Source of the DNA: Streptomyces umbrinus
GTDB taxonomy: Bacteria > Actinomycetota > Actinomycetes > Streptomycetales > Streptomycetaceae
DNA length: 64,000 nt
Direction of reading: 5' to 3'
NCBI RefSeq assembly: GCF_030817415.1
Contig: NZ_JAUSZI010000002.1
Span: 1,302,001 to 1,366,000, forward strand
In this document: positions 36,844 through 46,009 of the stretch, one piece after another
How the letters are laid out: each line of letters starts with the position of its first letter
Numbering within the stretch: the stretch's first letter is position 1
Notes under the pieces: model-generated
The model's input: the letters and a program-made list of their open reading frames with translations, nothing else
The model's database searches: none
Told to the model about the DNA's origin: nothing
Made by a program: the position numbers and the translations under genes

Positions 36844-37925
36844 CGACGGCCGCGCTGCGCCCCCTCACCGCCAACCCCGATCTCCTCGCGCTCCTCGGCC
36901 GCACACCGCTGGCCCGGGTGACCACCGATCTGCCGTGCCCCCAGCCCGGTTTCTGGGCCAAGCTCGAAGGGCTCGGCGCCGGTGGCATGAAGGCGCGGGC
37001 CGCCGTGTCCATGCTGCTCGGGGCCCGGGAGCGGGGTGAACTGCGCCCCGGCGCCCCGGTGGTGGAGTCCACCTCGGGGACGCTCGGGATCGGTCTCGCC
37101 TTCGCCGGGCAGGCACTGGGCCATCCCATCGTGCTGGTCGGCGACAGCGAACTGGAGCCGTCCATGCGGCAGTTGCTGCGCACGTACGGGGTAAGCCTCG
37201 AACTCGTCGACCGTCCGGCAGCCGTGGGCGGCTGGCAGGCGGCGCGGCTGGCCCGGCTGCGGGAGCTGCTGGCGGTGCTGCCGGACGCGTACTGGCCCGA
37301 TCAGTACAACAACCCGGACAACATCGCCGGGTACGCGTCTCTCGCCGCCGAACTCGCCACCCAGCTCGACCACTTGGACGTACTGGTGTGCAGTGTCGGC
37401 ACCGGCGGCCACAGTGCCGGAGTGGTGGGGCCGTTGCGCAGGCACTGGCCGGGGCTGCGTCTGATCGGTGTGGACGCCACCGGCTCCACCATCTTCGGCC
37501 AGCCCGCGCGGCCCCGCCTGATGCGCGGCCTCGGGAGCAGCATCCATCCGCGCAATGTGGCGTACGAGGCCTTCGACGAGGTGCACTGGGTCGGCCCGGC
37601 CGAGTCTGCGGACGCCTGTCGACGCCTCGCGCGCGGGAGTTTCGTCAGTGGCGGCTGGAGCACCGGCGCGGTGGCGCTGGTCTCGGCATGGGCCGCCCGC
37701 GTCCATCCCGGGGCCGTGGTCGCGACCGTCTTCCCCGACGGGCCGCACCGCTACCTCGGCACGGTCTACGACGACGACTTCACGGCCGTCCACGGCCTCG
37801 ACCCGGCCGGCGCCGCCACCCGGCCCGTCGAGATCCCGCATCCGCATGCCGTCGAGGCCACCGGCTGGGTCCGCTGCACCACGGTCACCGACCCCCTGCA
37901 CACCCCCTTGGAAGGGAGCCCGTGA
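36840..37925 (+). CDS. PLP-dependent cysteine-synthase-like enzyme
   Basis: A 361-residue fold-type II PLP enzyme. GGMKARAA contains the probable PLP Lys (residue 51), ESTSGTLGIGLA is the substrate-binding loop (TSGNTG in CysK) and VGTGGHSAGV the phosphate loop. Members catalyse beta-replacement on serine derivatives, and related enzymes (for example SbnA) make 2,3-diaminopropionate precursors of siderophores. Here GMKAR replaces the usual SVKDR, and the C-terminus is longer than CysK, so the substrate probably differs. The GTG start overlaps the previous stop by four bases. Confidence 0.85.
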   Translation: MTTAALRPLTANPDLLALLGRTPLARVTTDLPCPQPGFWAKLEGLGAGGMKARAAVSMLLGARERGELRPGAPVVESTSGTLGIGLAFAGQALGHPIVLVGDSELEPSMRQLLRTYGVSLELVDRPAAVGGWQAARLARLRELLAVLPDAYWPDQYNNPDNIAGYASLAAELATQLDHLDVLVCSVGTGGHSAGVVGPLRRHWPGLRLIGVDATGSTIFGQPARPRLMRGLGSSIHPRNVAYEAFDEVHWVGPAESADACRRLARGSFVSGGWSTGAVALVSAWAARVHPGAVVATVFPDGPHRYLGTVYDDDFTAVHGLDPAGAATRPVEIPHPHAVEATGWVRCTTVTDPLHTPLEGSP

Positions 37926-38968
37926 AGGCCACCCTGCGCACCGTGCGACTCGCGCTCGCCGAGCCGCTGCGCATATCCCGTTCGACGATGGCCGCCCGCG
38001 ACGCCGTCTGGCTGACGGTCGAGCACGAGGGCCTGACCGGCCACGGCGAGGCCGTCACCAGCGTCTACTACGGTCTCGACACCGCTGTAATTGAACGGCA
38101 GTTGTACGAGGCCGGTCTGGATCTGGGCCGCTTCGGCGACCCCGAGAGCGCGCTGAGGGACCGGCCCGCGGGCCACCGGCCGCCAGCGGTGACCGCGGCC
38201 GTCGAGGCAGCTCTGCTCGACCTGTGCGGCAAGCGATCCGGCGTCCCGGTGCACCGGCTGCTCGGCGCGCGGCACGCTCCGAGCGCCCGGACCGCCCGCA
38301 CCATCGGGATCATCCCCACCGAGCGAGCCGCCGCGCAGGCCCGCTCGCTCGCGGACAGCGGCTTCACCGTCATCAAGGTCAAGGCGGGTGCCCCGGACCC
38401 CGAGGACGACCTCGACCGCATACGAGCCATCGCCTCCGCCGCGCCCCGGGCCCGGTTGCTTCTCGACCCCAACGGTGCCTGGACGACCGCCCAGGCCCTG
38501 CAACTACTCCCCCACTACGCCGAGTTGGGCGTCGAAGCCGTCGAACAGCCCCTTGCCCCCGGTGATCCGGAGGCCCTGGCGCGGCTCGCCGAGCGTTCAC
38601 CGCTGCCCCTGATCGCCGACGAGGACACCGTCACGTACGAGGACGTACGCCGTCTCGCGGGCCGGGTGCACGGCGTGAACGTCAAGCTCGCCAAGTGCGG
38701 AGGTCCGTACGCGGCGTTGCGGATCGCCGAGCTGATCGAGGGCAGCGGCACCGAGCTGATGCTCGGCTGTCTCACCGCCAGCACGCTCGGCCTGGCGCCC
38801 GCCGTGCATCTCGCCGACCGCGCCCGCTGGGCCGACCTCGACGGGCATCTGCTGCTCGCCGACGACCCGTGGACCGGGATCGGGGGCGCCGACGGCGTCG
38901 TACGGGCGAACGACCTGCCCGGGCTCGGCGTACGGGAGAGGCGGGTGGGCCGTGAAGACGCTGCATGA
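37922..38968 (+). CDS. Enolase-superfamily epimerase (dipeptide epimerase / MLE subgroup)
   Basis: A 348-residue enzyme of the muconate-lactonising subgroup. VIKVKAG carries the KxK catalytic pair (Lys152, Lys154), the metal ligands are Asp182 (LDPNGAW), Glu208 (VEQP) and Asp233 (IADEDT), and NVKLAKCGG holds the opposite catalytic Lys. This matches dipeptide epimerases and N-acylamino-acid racemases, which invert an alpha-carbon. It may epimerise the product of the ATP-grasp ligase. GTG overlaps the previous stop by four bases, and its 3' end overlaps the MFS gene by 17 bases. Confidence 0.88.
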   Translation: MKATLRTVRLALAEPLRISRSTMAARDAVWLTVEHEGLTGHGEAVTSVYYGLDTAVIERQLYEAGLDLGRFGDPESALRDRPAGHRPPAVTAAVEAALLDLCGKRSGVPVHRLLGARHAPSARTARTIGIIPTERAAAQARSLADSGFTVIKVKAGAPDPEDDLDRIRAIASAAPRARLLLDPNGAWTTAQALQLLPHYAELGVEAVEQPLAPGDPEALARLAERSPLPLIADEDTVTYEDVRRLAGRVHGVNVKLAKCGGPYAALRIAELIEGSGTELMLGCLTASTLGLAPAVHLADRARWADLDGHLLLADDPWTGIGGADGVVRANDLPGLGVRERRVGREDAA

Positions 38969-40184
38969 GATACGTGGCTTCTCGCCCGCGATCCGGCTGC
39001 TGCTGGTCAACCAGCTCGGCGTCAACACCGGTTTCTATCTGCTCATCCCCTATCTGGCCACGCATCTGGGCGAGGACCTGGGCATGTCGGCGGCCGTCGT
39101 CGGGATCGTGCTCGGGGTGCGCAACCTCAGTCAGCAGGGGCTGTTCCTCATCGGCGGATCGGCCGCGGACCGGCTCGGGGCGCGCGGCGTGATCATCGCC
39201 GGGTGCGCGGTGCGTACGGTCGGCTTCGCGCTGTTCGCTCTGGGGGACGGGCTCGCCGTGCTGCTCGCCGCGTCCGTGCTGAGCGGGCTCGCGGGGGCGC
39301 TGTTCAACCCGGCCGTGCGGGCCTATCTCGCGCAGGAGGCCGGTGAGCGCAAGGCCGAGGCGTTCGCGTTGTTCAACGTCTTCGCGACCACCGGCGCGCT
39401 GATCGGGCCGCTGCTCGGCAGTGTGCTGCTGCTGTTCGACTTCCGGGCCTCCGCGCTCACGGCAGCCGGGATCTTCGCGGTGCTGACCGTGGCGCAGGCG
39501 CTCGTGCTGCCGGCGCGGGCGGTGCCGAAGAGCACGGGGGGTGTGCTCGCGGACTGGCGTGAGGTGGTGGGCAACCGCGCGTTCCTGGCCTTCTCGCTGG
39601 CCATGGTCGGCATGTTCACCCTGGAGAACCAGCTGTATCTGCTCCTGCCGGACGGCGCCCGCCGGGCCACCGGCTGGGACGGCGCGGCCGGGCTCGTCTT
39701 CCTGGTGGGCACGCTCGCCAATCTCGCCCTGCAGATGCGCCTGACCCGGGCCCTGAAGGACCGCGGCCACCAGGCCATCGGCGCCGGGCTCGCTCTCATG
39801 GGCCTCGCCTTCCTGCCGCCGATGCTGGTGTCGGGGGCACCGCCGGAGCTGTGGCACGCCGTGCCCGTCCTCGTCGGCGTCCTGTTCCTCTACATCGGCG
39901 TCATGGTCGCCCAGCCCTTCGTGATGGAGCTGATCCCGGGCTTCGGGCGGCCGGAGCTGACCGGCACGTACTTCGGGATCTTCTACATGGTGTCCGGGAT
40001 CGCGGCGGCCGTGGGCAACACGGTCGTCGGCTGGGCCATGGACACCGGTGACCAGCGGGGAGCCTCCTGGCTGCCATGGGCCTGCTGCCTGGTCTTCGGC
40101 CTGGTGTCCGCCGGCGGGGTCACCTGGCTGCGTCGCCTCAAGGCGCTGCCCGAGCGTCCCGTGCCCGTTGGGGCGACGGTATGA
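38952..40184 (+). CDS. MFS transporter, probable exporter of the cluster product
   Basis: A 410-residue protein with about 12 membrane segments and the MFS inter-helix loop RNLSQQGLFLIGGSAADRLGARG (helices 2-3 motif). In staphylopine-like loci an MFS protein (CntE) exports the finished metallophore, and this gene occupies the corresponding place between synthesis and uptake genes. The GTG start lies within the 3' end of the epimerase gene; its stop overlaps the methyltransferase start by four bases. Import cannot be excluded, but an ABC importer follows. Confidence 0.87.
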   Translation: MKTLHEIRGFSPAIRLLLVNQLGVNTGFYLLIPYLATHLGEDLGMSAAVVGIVLGVRNLSQQGLFLIGGSAADRLGARGVIIAGCAVRTVGFALFALGDGLAVLLAASVLSGLAGALFNPAVRAYLAQEAGERKAEAFALFNVFATTGALIGPLLGSVLLLFDFRASALTAAGIFAVLTVAQALVLPARAVPKSTGGVLADWREVVGNRAFLAFSLAMVGMFTLENQLYLLLPDGARRATGWDGAAGLVFLVGTLANLALQMRLTRALKDRGHQAIGAGLALMGLAFLPPMLVSGAPPELWHAVPVLVGVLFLYIGVMVAQPFVMELIPGFGRPELTGTYFGIFYMVSGIAAAVGNTVVGWAMDTGDQRGASWLPWACCLVFGLVSAGGVTWLRRLKALPERPVPVGATV

Positions 40185-40960
40185 CGAGCGGCAATCTGCT
40201 GACCGACAACCCGGTGCTGTACGAGGCCCGGTTCCCCGATCCCGAGCGGCTGGCCGGGCGTTGGGCCGAGGACTGCCTGCGGCGGTACGCGGCCGGTCCG
40301 AGGGTCCTCGACCTGGGCTGCGGCACGGGCCGGGACGCGGCCCAGCTGCACGCGTCCGGGCGGACGGTCGTCGGGGCCGACCTCTCCGAGGCGATGCTGG
40401 CGCACGCCCGCAATCGGCACCCCGGCCCGGAGTACGTGCGCGCCGATCTGCGGGACTTCTCGCTCGGAGTCTTCGACTCCGTGGTGTGTCTGGACAGTTC
40501 GCTGCTGTACTGCCACACCAATGACGACCTCGACGGCTTCCTCGCCTCCTGTCGCAGGAGCCTGACACCCGGCGGGCTGCTCGTCGCCGAGATGCGCAAC
40601 GGGGCCTACTTCCTGGGCCGCGACGACCTGTTGAACACACCGAGGGTCAACGCCTTTGCCTGGCGGGGGATTTCGTACCGGTCGACGACGACTCTGTACG
40701 TCGACCGCACTGCGCAACTCCTGCGGCGTACGCGCGTATGGACGGCCGACGACGGCTCGGAGCCGGTCGAGCAGCGGTCGGCCTGGCGGCTGCTGTTGCC
40801 GCAGGAACTGCGGCACTTCCTGACCTCCCACGGATTCACCGTGCTCGCGCTGCACGACGGTCCGGGGCCGCGTACCGAACCGCCGTGGCAGGAGGGCGAC
40901 TTGCCCGGGACGTCGACCGAGGCCGACCGGCTGCACGTAGTGGCCCGGCTCGGCGCCTGA
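40181..40960 (+). CDS. Class I SAM-dependent methyltransferase within the operon
   Basis: A 259-residue methyltransferase. RVLDLGCGTGRDAAQL is SAM motif I, VGADLSEAML the acidic loop, DSVVCLDSSLLYC motif IV and LTPGGLLVAEMRNG a later motif. It overlaps the MFS stop by four bases and is 76 bases from the binding-protein gene. It probably tailors the small molecule made by the preceding enzymes. The target atom (N, O or C) cannot be read from sequence. Confidence 0.87.
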   Translation: MTSGNLLTDNPVLYEARFPDPERLAGRWAEDCLRRYAAGPRVLDLGCGTGRDAAQLHASGRTVVGADLSEAMLAHARNRHPGPEYVRADLRDFSLGVFDSVVCLDSSLLYCHTNDDLDGFLASCRRSLTPGGLLVAEMRNGAYFLGRDDLLNTPRVNAFAWRGISYRSTTTLYVDRTAQLLRRTRVWTADDGSEPVEQRSAWRLLLPQELRHFLTSHGFTVLALHDGPGPRTEPPWQEGDLPGTSTEADRLHVVARLGA

Positions 40961-41036
40961 CCGCACCACGCATCCCTGCCTCACACGCATCCCTGCTTCA
41001 GCCGCTTCATCCATCTCACACAGCAAGGACATCGTC

Positions 41037-42614
41037 ATGCGGGAATACCCCGGCCTCCGTCGTAGAGGCTTCCTCGCCGCCGCCTCGGGGGTGGGCGCCC
41101 TCGCCCTCGTCGGCTGCGGCAGTTCGGACAACGACTCGGGCTCGGACGCGGGGAGCGCGAACGACGGGAAGCCCCGGCGCGGCGGGCGGCTCCGGGCCGC
41201 CTTCGCGGGCGGCGGTGCGAGCGAGACGCTCGATCCGCACCTGGCCAACCTGTTCGCCGACGTGGCCCGTGCCAAAGCCCTCTTCGACAAGCTCGCCGAC
41301 TACGGCGACGACCTCTCCGCCCAGCCGCGCCTGGCCTCCGGCTGGGAGCCGAACGCGGGCCTGGACCGCTGGAACGTCACCCTGCGCAAGGCGGACTTCC
41401 ACGACGGGAAGCCCGTCACCGCCGAGGACGTCCTGTTCAGCTACCGCCGTATCGCCGATCCGGAGAAGGCGTTCCGCGCGAAGGCTTCCCTCGAACCCAT
41501 CGACCTGAAGGCGAGCCGGGCCGTCGACGAGCGGACCGTGGAGTTCGTCCTCAAGCGGCCGACGGCCGAATTCCCCAATGTGCTGGCCGCGTTCGGCGCG
41601 TACATCGTGCCCGACGCGACGTCGGACGCCGACTTCGACAAGAAGCCGGTCGGCTCCGGGCCGTTCCGTTTCGTGTCGTTCGCGCCGGGCCGCTCGGCGG
41701 TCTTCCGGCGCAACGAGGCCTACTGGGACGGCGCCCCGCACCTCGACGAGCTGGAGTTCGTCGTCGCCAACGAGGAGTCCGCGCGAGTGAACGCACTGCT
41801 CGGCGGGCAGGTCGAGTACGCCCACGAGCTCAACCCGACGACCGCGCGCGCCCATGAGGGCAAGGGGCAGATCGAGATCGTACGGCTGCGGAACAGTGCC
41901 ATGCAGGCCTTCGCCATGAAGACGGACCGGCCGCCCTTCGACGACAAGCGGGTCCGGGAGGCGTTCTTCCTGATCGCCGACCGCCAGGAGCTGATCGACG
42001 GCGCGCTGTCCGGGGCGGGCGTGGTCGGCAACGACCTGTTCGGCAAGGGGTACGAGTACTACGCGGACGGCCTGCCGCAGCGCGAGCAGGACCTCGACCG
42101 GGCCCGTTCCCTCCTCAAGAAGGCGGGCGCGGAGAAGCTGAAGGTCACGCTGGACACATCGGCGGTCGCGGCCGGGTTCACCGAGGCGGCCGGCATCTTC
42201 CGCGACCAGGCCGCCAAGGCCGGTGTCACCGTCGAGGTGAAGATGGGCAGCAAGGACTCCTACTGGGCGGACATCCTCGACTCCGGAACCCTGTGCTGCT
42301 ACCGCTCGGGGGCCATGCCCATCGAGTCGCACATCTCGCAGCGGCTGCTCACCGACTCCACCACCAACGCCACCAAGTGGCACCACAAGGACTTCGACGC
42401 GCTCTACCACCAGGCGCAGTCCACGAAGGACGAGAAGGATCGCGCCGCCGTGTTCGACCGGATGCAACGCCGGCTGTACGCCGAGGGCGGATTCCTGGTG
42501 TGGGGGTTCGCCGACTGGATCATCGGAACAGCCCGTACGGTCAAGGGGGTTGAGCGGACCGCGCCCGCGAACTCGCTCGACTGGGCGCGGTTCGACAAGG
42601 TCTGGCTGGCGTGA
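41037..42614 (+). CDS. Opp/Nik-type substrate-binding lipoprotein (SBP_bac_5)
   Basis: A 525-residue binding protein. Its leader has twin arginines (RRRGFLAAASG) and a lipobox ALVGC with Cys27, so it may be Tat-exported and lipid-anchored. The mature part has SBP_bac_5 features: TLDPHLANLF, WNVTLRKADFHDGKPVTAEDVLFSYRR, VGSGPFRFVSF and NEAYWDGAPHLDELEFVV. This family binds peptides, nickel complexes and opine-type metallophores (CntA). It is the entry component of the importer. ATG 41037 has an AAGGA ribosome site. A second promoter in the 76-base gap is possible but not evident. Confidence 0.9.
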   Translation: MREYPGLRRRGFLAAASGVGALALVGCGSSDNDSGSDAGSANDGKPRRGGRLRAAFAGGGASETLDPHLANLFADVARAKALFDKLADYGDDLSAQPRLASGWEPNAGLDRWNVTLRKADFHDGKPVTAEDVLFSYRRIADPEKAFRAKASLEPIDLKASRAVDERTVEFVLKRPTAEFPNVLAAFGAYIVPDATSDADFDKKPVGSGPFRFVSFAPGRSAVFRRNEAYWDGAPHLDELEFVVANEESARVNALLGGQVEYAHELNPTTARAHEGKGQIEIVRLRNSAMQAFAMKTDRPPFDDKRVREAFFLIADRQELIDGALSGAGVVGNDLFGKGYEYYADGLPQREQDLDRARSLLKKAGAEKLKVTLDTSAVAAGFTEAAGIFRDQAAKAGVTVEVKMGSKDSYWADILDSGTLCCYRSGAMPIESHISQRLLTDSTTNATKWHHKDFDALYHQAQSTKDEKDRAAVFDRMQRRLYAEGGFLVWGFADWIIGTARTVKGVERTAPANSLDWARFDKVWLA

Positions 42615-43564
42615 GCGGACTGGGGTCGTGGGCCGCCCGGCGGCTGCTGCTCGGTGGCGCGCAGACCGTGGCCGTGGTGGTGCTGGTCTTCGCGCTCACC
42701 GAGGCGCTGCCGGGCGACGCGGCGGTGGCCCTCGCCGGGGACCAGCCGGATCCGGCGCGGATCGCCGCCATCCGCGAAGCGCTGGACCTGGACCGGCCCG
42801 CGTACGAACGGCTCGCCGACTGGGCAACGGGCCTGCTGCACGCGGACTTCGGGCACTCGTTGACGTCCGGTCGGCCCGTCTCCTCGTACATCTCCGACGC
42901 CTTCGGTCCCACCCTGCTGCTCGCCGGTCTCACGGTCGCGTTACTGGTGCCGGTCGGGGTCGGGCTCGGGGTGCTGGCCGCGAGGTACGAGGGGCGGTTC
43001 GTGGACCGGCTGATCAGTTCGGTGACGCTCGGGGTGTACGCGGTACCGGAGTTCGCGTTCGGGGTGCTGCTGGTGACGGTGTTCGCGCTCCGGCTCGACT
43101 GGCTGCCGCCGACGGCGGTCGGCTACGGCACGGATCTCCTCGGGCATCCGGCCGCGCTCGTGCTGCCGGTGCTCGTCCTGCTGTCCCGGCCGGTCTGCTC
43201 GCTCTCCCGACTGGTGCGCGCCGGGATGATCGACGCGCTCGCCTCGCCGTACGTGGCGCACGCCCGCCGGTACGGGATTCCGGGCGCCCGCGTGCGGTAC
43301 GCGCACGCGTTGCCGAACGCGATGGCGCCCGCCGCGCAGCAACTCGCCCGCACGGTCGACTGGTTGTTGTGCGGGGTGATCGTCGTGGAGGCGCTGTTCG
43401 TGATTCCCGGCCTTGGGACCGTACTGATGAACGCTGTCGCCGAGCGGGATGTGCCGGTGGTGCAGGGGCTCGCCGTGGTCTTCGGAGTGATCACCGTCGT
43501 GCTGAACCTGGGGGCCGATCTCGTCGCCCACCGGTTCGCGCCACGGGCGGAGGTGGCCGCGTGA
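42611..43564 (+). CDS. Opp/Nik-type ABC permease 1, contains a TTA codon
   Basis: A 317-residue membrane protein of the DppB/NikB group: an N-terminal span, ALPGDAAVALAGDQPDPARI, VSSYISDAFGPTLLL, and the EAA loop ARRYGIPGARVRYAHALPNAMAP. GTG overlaps the previous stop by four bases. Codon 111 (42941-42943) is TTA, rare in Streptomyces, so the permease would need the bldA tRNA and appear late in growth. It pairs with 43561-44436. Confidence 0.9.
   Translation: MSGLGSWAARRLLLGGAQTVAVVVLVFALTEALPGDAAVALAGDQPDPARIAAIREALDLDRPAYERLADWATGLLHADFGHSLTSGRPVSSYISDAFGPTLLLAGLTVALLVPVGVGLGVLAARYEGRFVDRLISSVTLGVYAVPEFAFGVLLVTVFALRLDWLPPTAVGYGTDLLGHPAALVLPVLVLLSRPVCSLSRLVRAGMIDALASPYVAHARRYGIPGARVRYAHALPNAMAPAAQQLARTVDWLLCGVIVVEALFVIPGLGTVLMNAVAERDVPVVQGLAVVFGVITVVLNLGADLVAHRFAPRAEVAA
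42941..42943 (+). other. In-frame TTA leucine codon in the importer permease
   Basis: TTA encodes the first Leu of VALLVPVG. It lies 330 bases after the start, an exact multiple of three. Confidence 0.9.
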
Positions 43565-44436
43565 GGAGACGGGAGAAGTGGCTGCCGTCGGGGCGCTTCG
43601 CGCTCGGGGCCGCCCTGGTGTGCGTACCGCTGGTCCTCGCCCTGTTCGGGCCGCTGTTCGCGGGTGAACCCGGGCCGCGGGCCACCTCGTTCACGCTCGG
43701 CGGCGGGCACTGGCTCGGCACGGACTTCGTGGGGCGTGACGTGTGGTGGCAGGTGCTGTTCGGCGGCCGGCCCGTGGTGGTCGTGGCGCTCGCGGCGACT
43801 ACGCTGGCCTACCTGGTGGCGCTGCCGGTCGGGCTGATCAGCGCGCTCACCCATCGGACCTGGTTGGAAGAGGTTCTGATGCGGCCGCTGGACGTGCTCC
43901 TCGCCGTGCCGTCGCTGCTGATGATCCTGCTGGTCGCGTCCGTGTTCTCGCCCGGCGCGGCCGGTCTCGCCCTGCTGGTCGCGCTCGTCAACATCCCGGA
44001 CGCGGCACGCATCGTGCGTGCCGCCGCGGCGGATGTGGCCTCGCGTCCGGCGGTGGAGGCGCTGCGGATGCAGGGCGAGTCGTGGTGGCGCATCGCCGTC
44101 GGACATGTCGGCCGGTCGATCCTGCGGCCGCTCGCCGCCGACGCGGGGGTGCGGCTGACGGGTGTCCTCTACCTGGTGGCCACGGCCGCTTTCCTGGGCA
44201 TCGGGGTGGCGCCGGACGCGGCCGACTGGGCGGTGATGGTGGACCGCAACCGTACGGGGCTGTTCGTTCAGCCGTGGGCCGTGGTGGTCCCGGCACTGCT
44301 GATCGTGACGCTGACGATGGGATGCAATCTGCTCTTCGACGCGCTGCTGAGCGCCGGCCGGGATGTCACCCCGGAACGGGTTGTCGTTCGTCGTGGCGTC
44401 GATGTGCGTGATCGGACGAAGGAGCCACGTCCGTGA
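43561..44436 (+). CDS. Opp/Nik-type ABC permease 2
   Basis: A 291-residue DppC/NikC-type permease. The start is followed by a hydrophobic segment (LGAALVCVPLVLALFGPLF), then HWLGTDFVGRDVWWQVLFGGR (the conserved GTDxxGRD element) and an EAA loop (LRMQGESWWRIAVGHVGRSIL). It overlaps both neighbours by four bases and forms the heterodimeric channel. Confidence 0.9.
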   Translation: MRRREKWLPSGRFALGAALVCVPLVLALFGPLFAGEPGPRATSFTLGGGHWLGTDFVGRDVWWQVLFGGRPVVVVALAATTLAYLVALPVGLISALTHRTWLEEVLMRPLDVLLAVPSLLMILLVASVFSPGAAGLALLVALVNIPDAARIVRAAAADVASRPAVEALRMQGESWWRIAVGHVGRSILRPLAADAGVRLTGVLYLVATAAFLGIGVAPDAADWAVMVDRNRTGLFVQPWAVVVPALLIVTLTMGCNLLFDALLSAGRDVTPERVVVRRGVDVRDRTKEPRP

Positions 44437-45974
44437 GCGAGTTGACCCCGGTCGCGGAGATCGAGGAGCTGACCGTGGAGGTCGGCGGACGGCGCATCGT
44501 CGACGAGGTGAGCCTGCGGGTTCTGCCCGGGAGGGTGACTGCGCTGGTGGGTGCGTCCGGCAGCGGGAAGACCACGACAGGGCGTGCGCTGCTCGGAGAG
44601 TTCCCGTCGGACGCGCGGGTGACCGGCTCCGTACGGGTGGACGAGGCCCTGGTCGGTTACGTCCCGCAGCATCCGGCGGCGGTGCTCAACCCCGCGCGGC
44701 GGGTGGGTGCGCTGCTGTACGACATCGCGCGCGGCCAGGTGCGCGAACTGCCTCGCCGTGCCCGACGGGCCGCGGCACGGGAACACGTCCTGAACGCCTT
44801 GGAAATGGCTCAACTCCACGATGGCTCACGGCTGTTGAGACGCTTCCCGCATCAGCTCTCGGGTGGCCAGCAGCAGCGCGTCGTCCTCGCGCAGGCCCTG
44901 CTCCTCGGCGCGCGGGTCGTCGTCGCGGACGAGCCCACCACCGGGCAGGACGCGCTGACGAAGCGACGCGTGGTCGACGAACTGGCGGCCGTCGCCGCAC
45001 GGGGCATCGGCGTCGTCCTGCTCAGCCACGACCTGGAGACCGTACGCGCACTGGCCGACGAGGTGCTCGTCATGCGGGACGGCCGGGTCGTGGAGTCCGG
45101 GCCGACGGAACGGGTGTGGCTCGCGCCCTCGCATCCGTGGACGCGTGAACTCCTCGCGGAGCAGCCGACGTTGACGGGCGACGCACCGGCAACGTCGGAC
45201 TCGTACACCGTGCTGCGGGTCCGCGGTCTCCGCGCCCGGCACCGCGATGTCGAGGTGCTGCACACGCCGGAACTCGCCCTGCGCTCCGGGGAATGCCTCG
45301 CCGTCCTCGGCCGCTCGGGCAGCGGAAAGACGACGCTCGCCCGTTGTATGGCCGGACTCCATCGCACGTACGTGGGAGAGGTGCTGCTCGACGGGGTCGC
45401 GCTGCCGCGCAGTCTGCGAGACCGTGCGCGTGGTCAACTGGCCGCCGTGCAGTACGTGTTCCAGGACGCGCGTGCCTCCTTCGACGAGCGTCGGCCGGTG
45501 CTCGACCAGGTGGCCCGTACGGCGGTTCGGTTGCGTGGGGTGCCCCCTCGGGATGCGCGAGCCGAGGCAGCAGAAGTGCTCAACAATCTTGGTCTGGCTG
45601 GGGAGTTGGCGGCCCGCTCCGCTGCCCGGCTCTCCGGTGGCGAGCTCCAACGGGCGGCACTGGCCCGGGCCCTGCTCGCGCGGCCGCGGGTCCTGGTGTG
45701 TGACGAGATCACCTCCGGGCTCGACACGGTCACCCGCCGGGGCATCCTCGACCTGCTCGCCGGGCTGCTGCGGAATCGCGACGGGCTGTCTCTCGTACTG
45801 ATCACCCACGACCTGGACACGGCCCGGCTCGCTTCCAGGATCGCGGTGTTGGACGCCGGGCAGGTGGTCGAGCAGGGGTCGGCCGAGGACATCCTGACGG
45901 CGCCCGCGCATCCGTTCACGGTGTCATTGACGGAGAAGCACTCACTGCAGGGGCGATCGCTGGGGAAGCATTAG
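44433..45974 (+). CDS. Opp/Nik-type ABC ATPase, two fused domains (DppD-DppF-like)
   Basis: A 513-residue fusion of two ATPase domains, replacing the usual pair of separate genes. Domain 1: Walker A GASGSGKTT, Q-loop GYVPQHP, signature LSGGQQQR, Walker B VVVADEPT. Domain 2: GRSGSGKTT, LSGGELQR, VLVCDEITSGLD and a switch His (LITHD). Both halves appear active. GTG overlaps the permease stop by four bases. It is the last gene of the run that starts at 34661 and converges on the NarL-type regulator. Confidence 0.92.
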   Translation: MSELTPVAEIEELTVEVGGRRIVDEVSLRVLPGRVTALVGASGSGKTTTGRALLGEFPSDARVTGSVRVDEALVGYVPQHPAAVLNPARRVGALLYDIARGQVRELPRRARRAAAREHVLNALEMAQLHDGSRLLRRFPHQLSGGQQQRVVLAQALLLGARVVVADEPTTGQDALTKRRVVDELAAVAARGIGVVLLSHDLETVRALADEVLVMRDGRVVESGPTERVWLAPSHPWTRELLAEQPTLTGDAPATSDSYTVLRVRGLRARHRDVEVLHTPELALRSGECLAVLGRSGSGKTTLARCMAGLHRTYVGEVLLDGVALPRSLRDRARGQLAAVQYVFQDARASFDERRPVLDQVARTAVRLRGVPPRDARAEAAEVLNNLGLAGELAARSAARLSGGELQRAALARALLARPRVLVCDEITSGLDTVTRRGILDLLAGLLRNRDGLSLVLITHDLDTARLASRIAVLDAGQVVEQGSAEDILTAPAHPFTVSLTEKHSLQGRSLGKH

Positions 45975-46009
45975 GTGGAGAAGCGGCGGGGTTCGCTCGC
46001 ACCGGGCGG

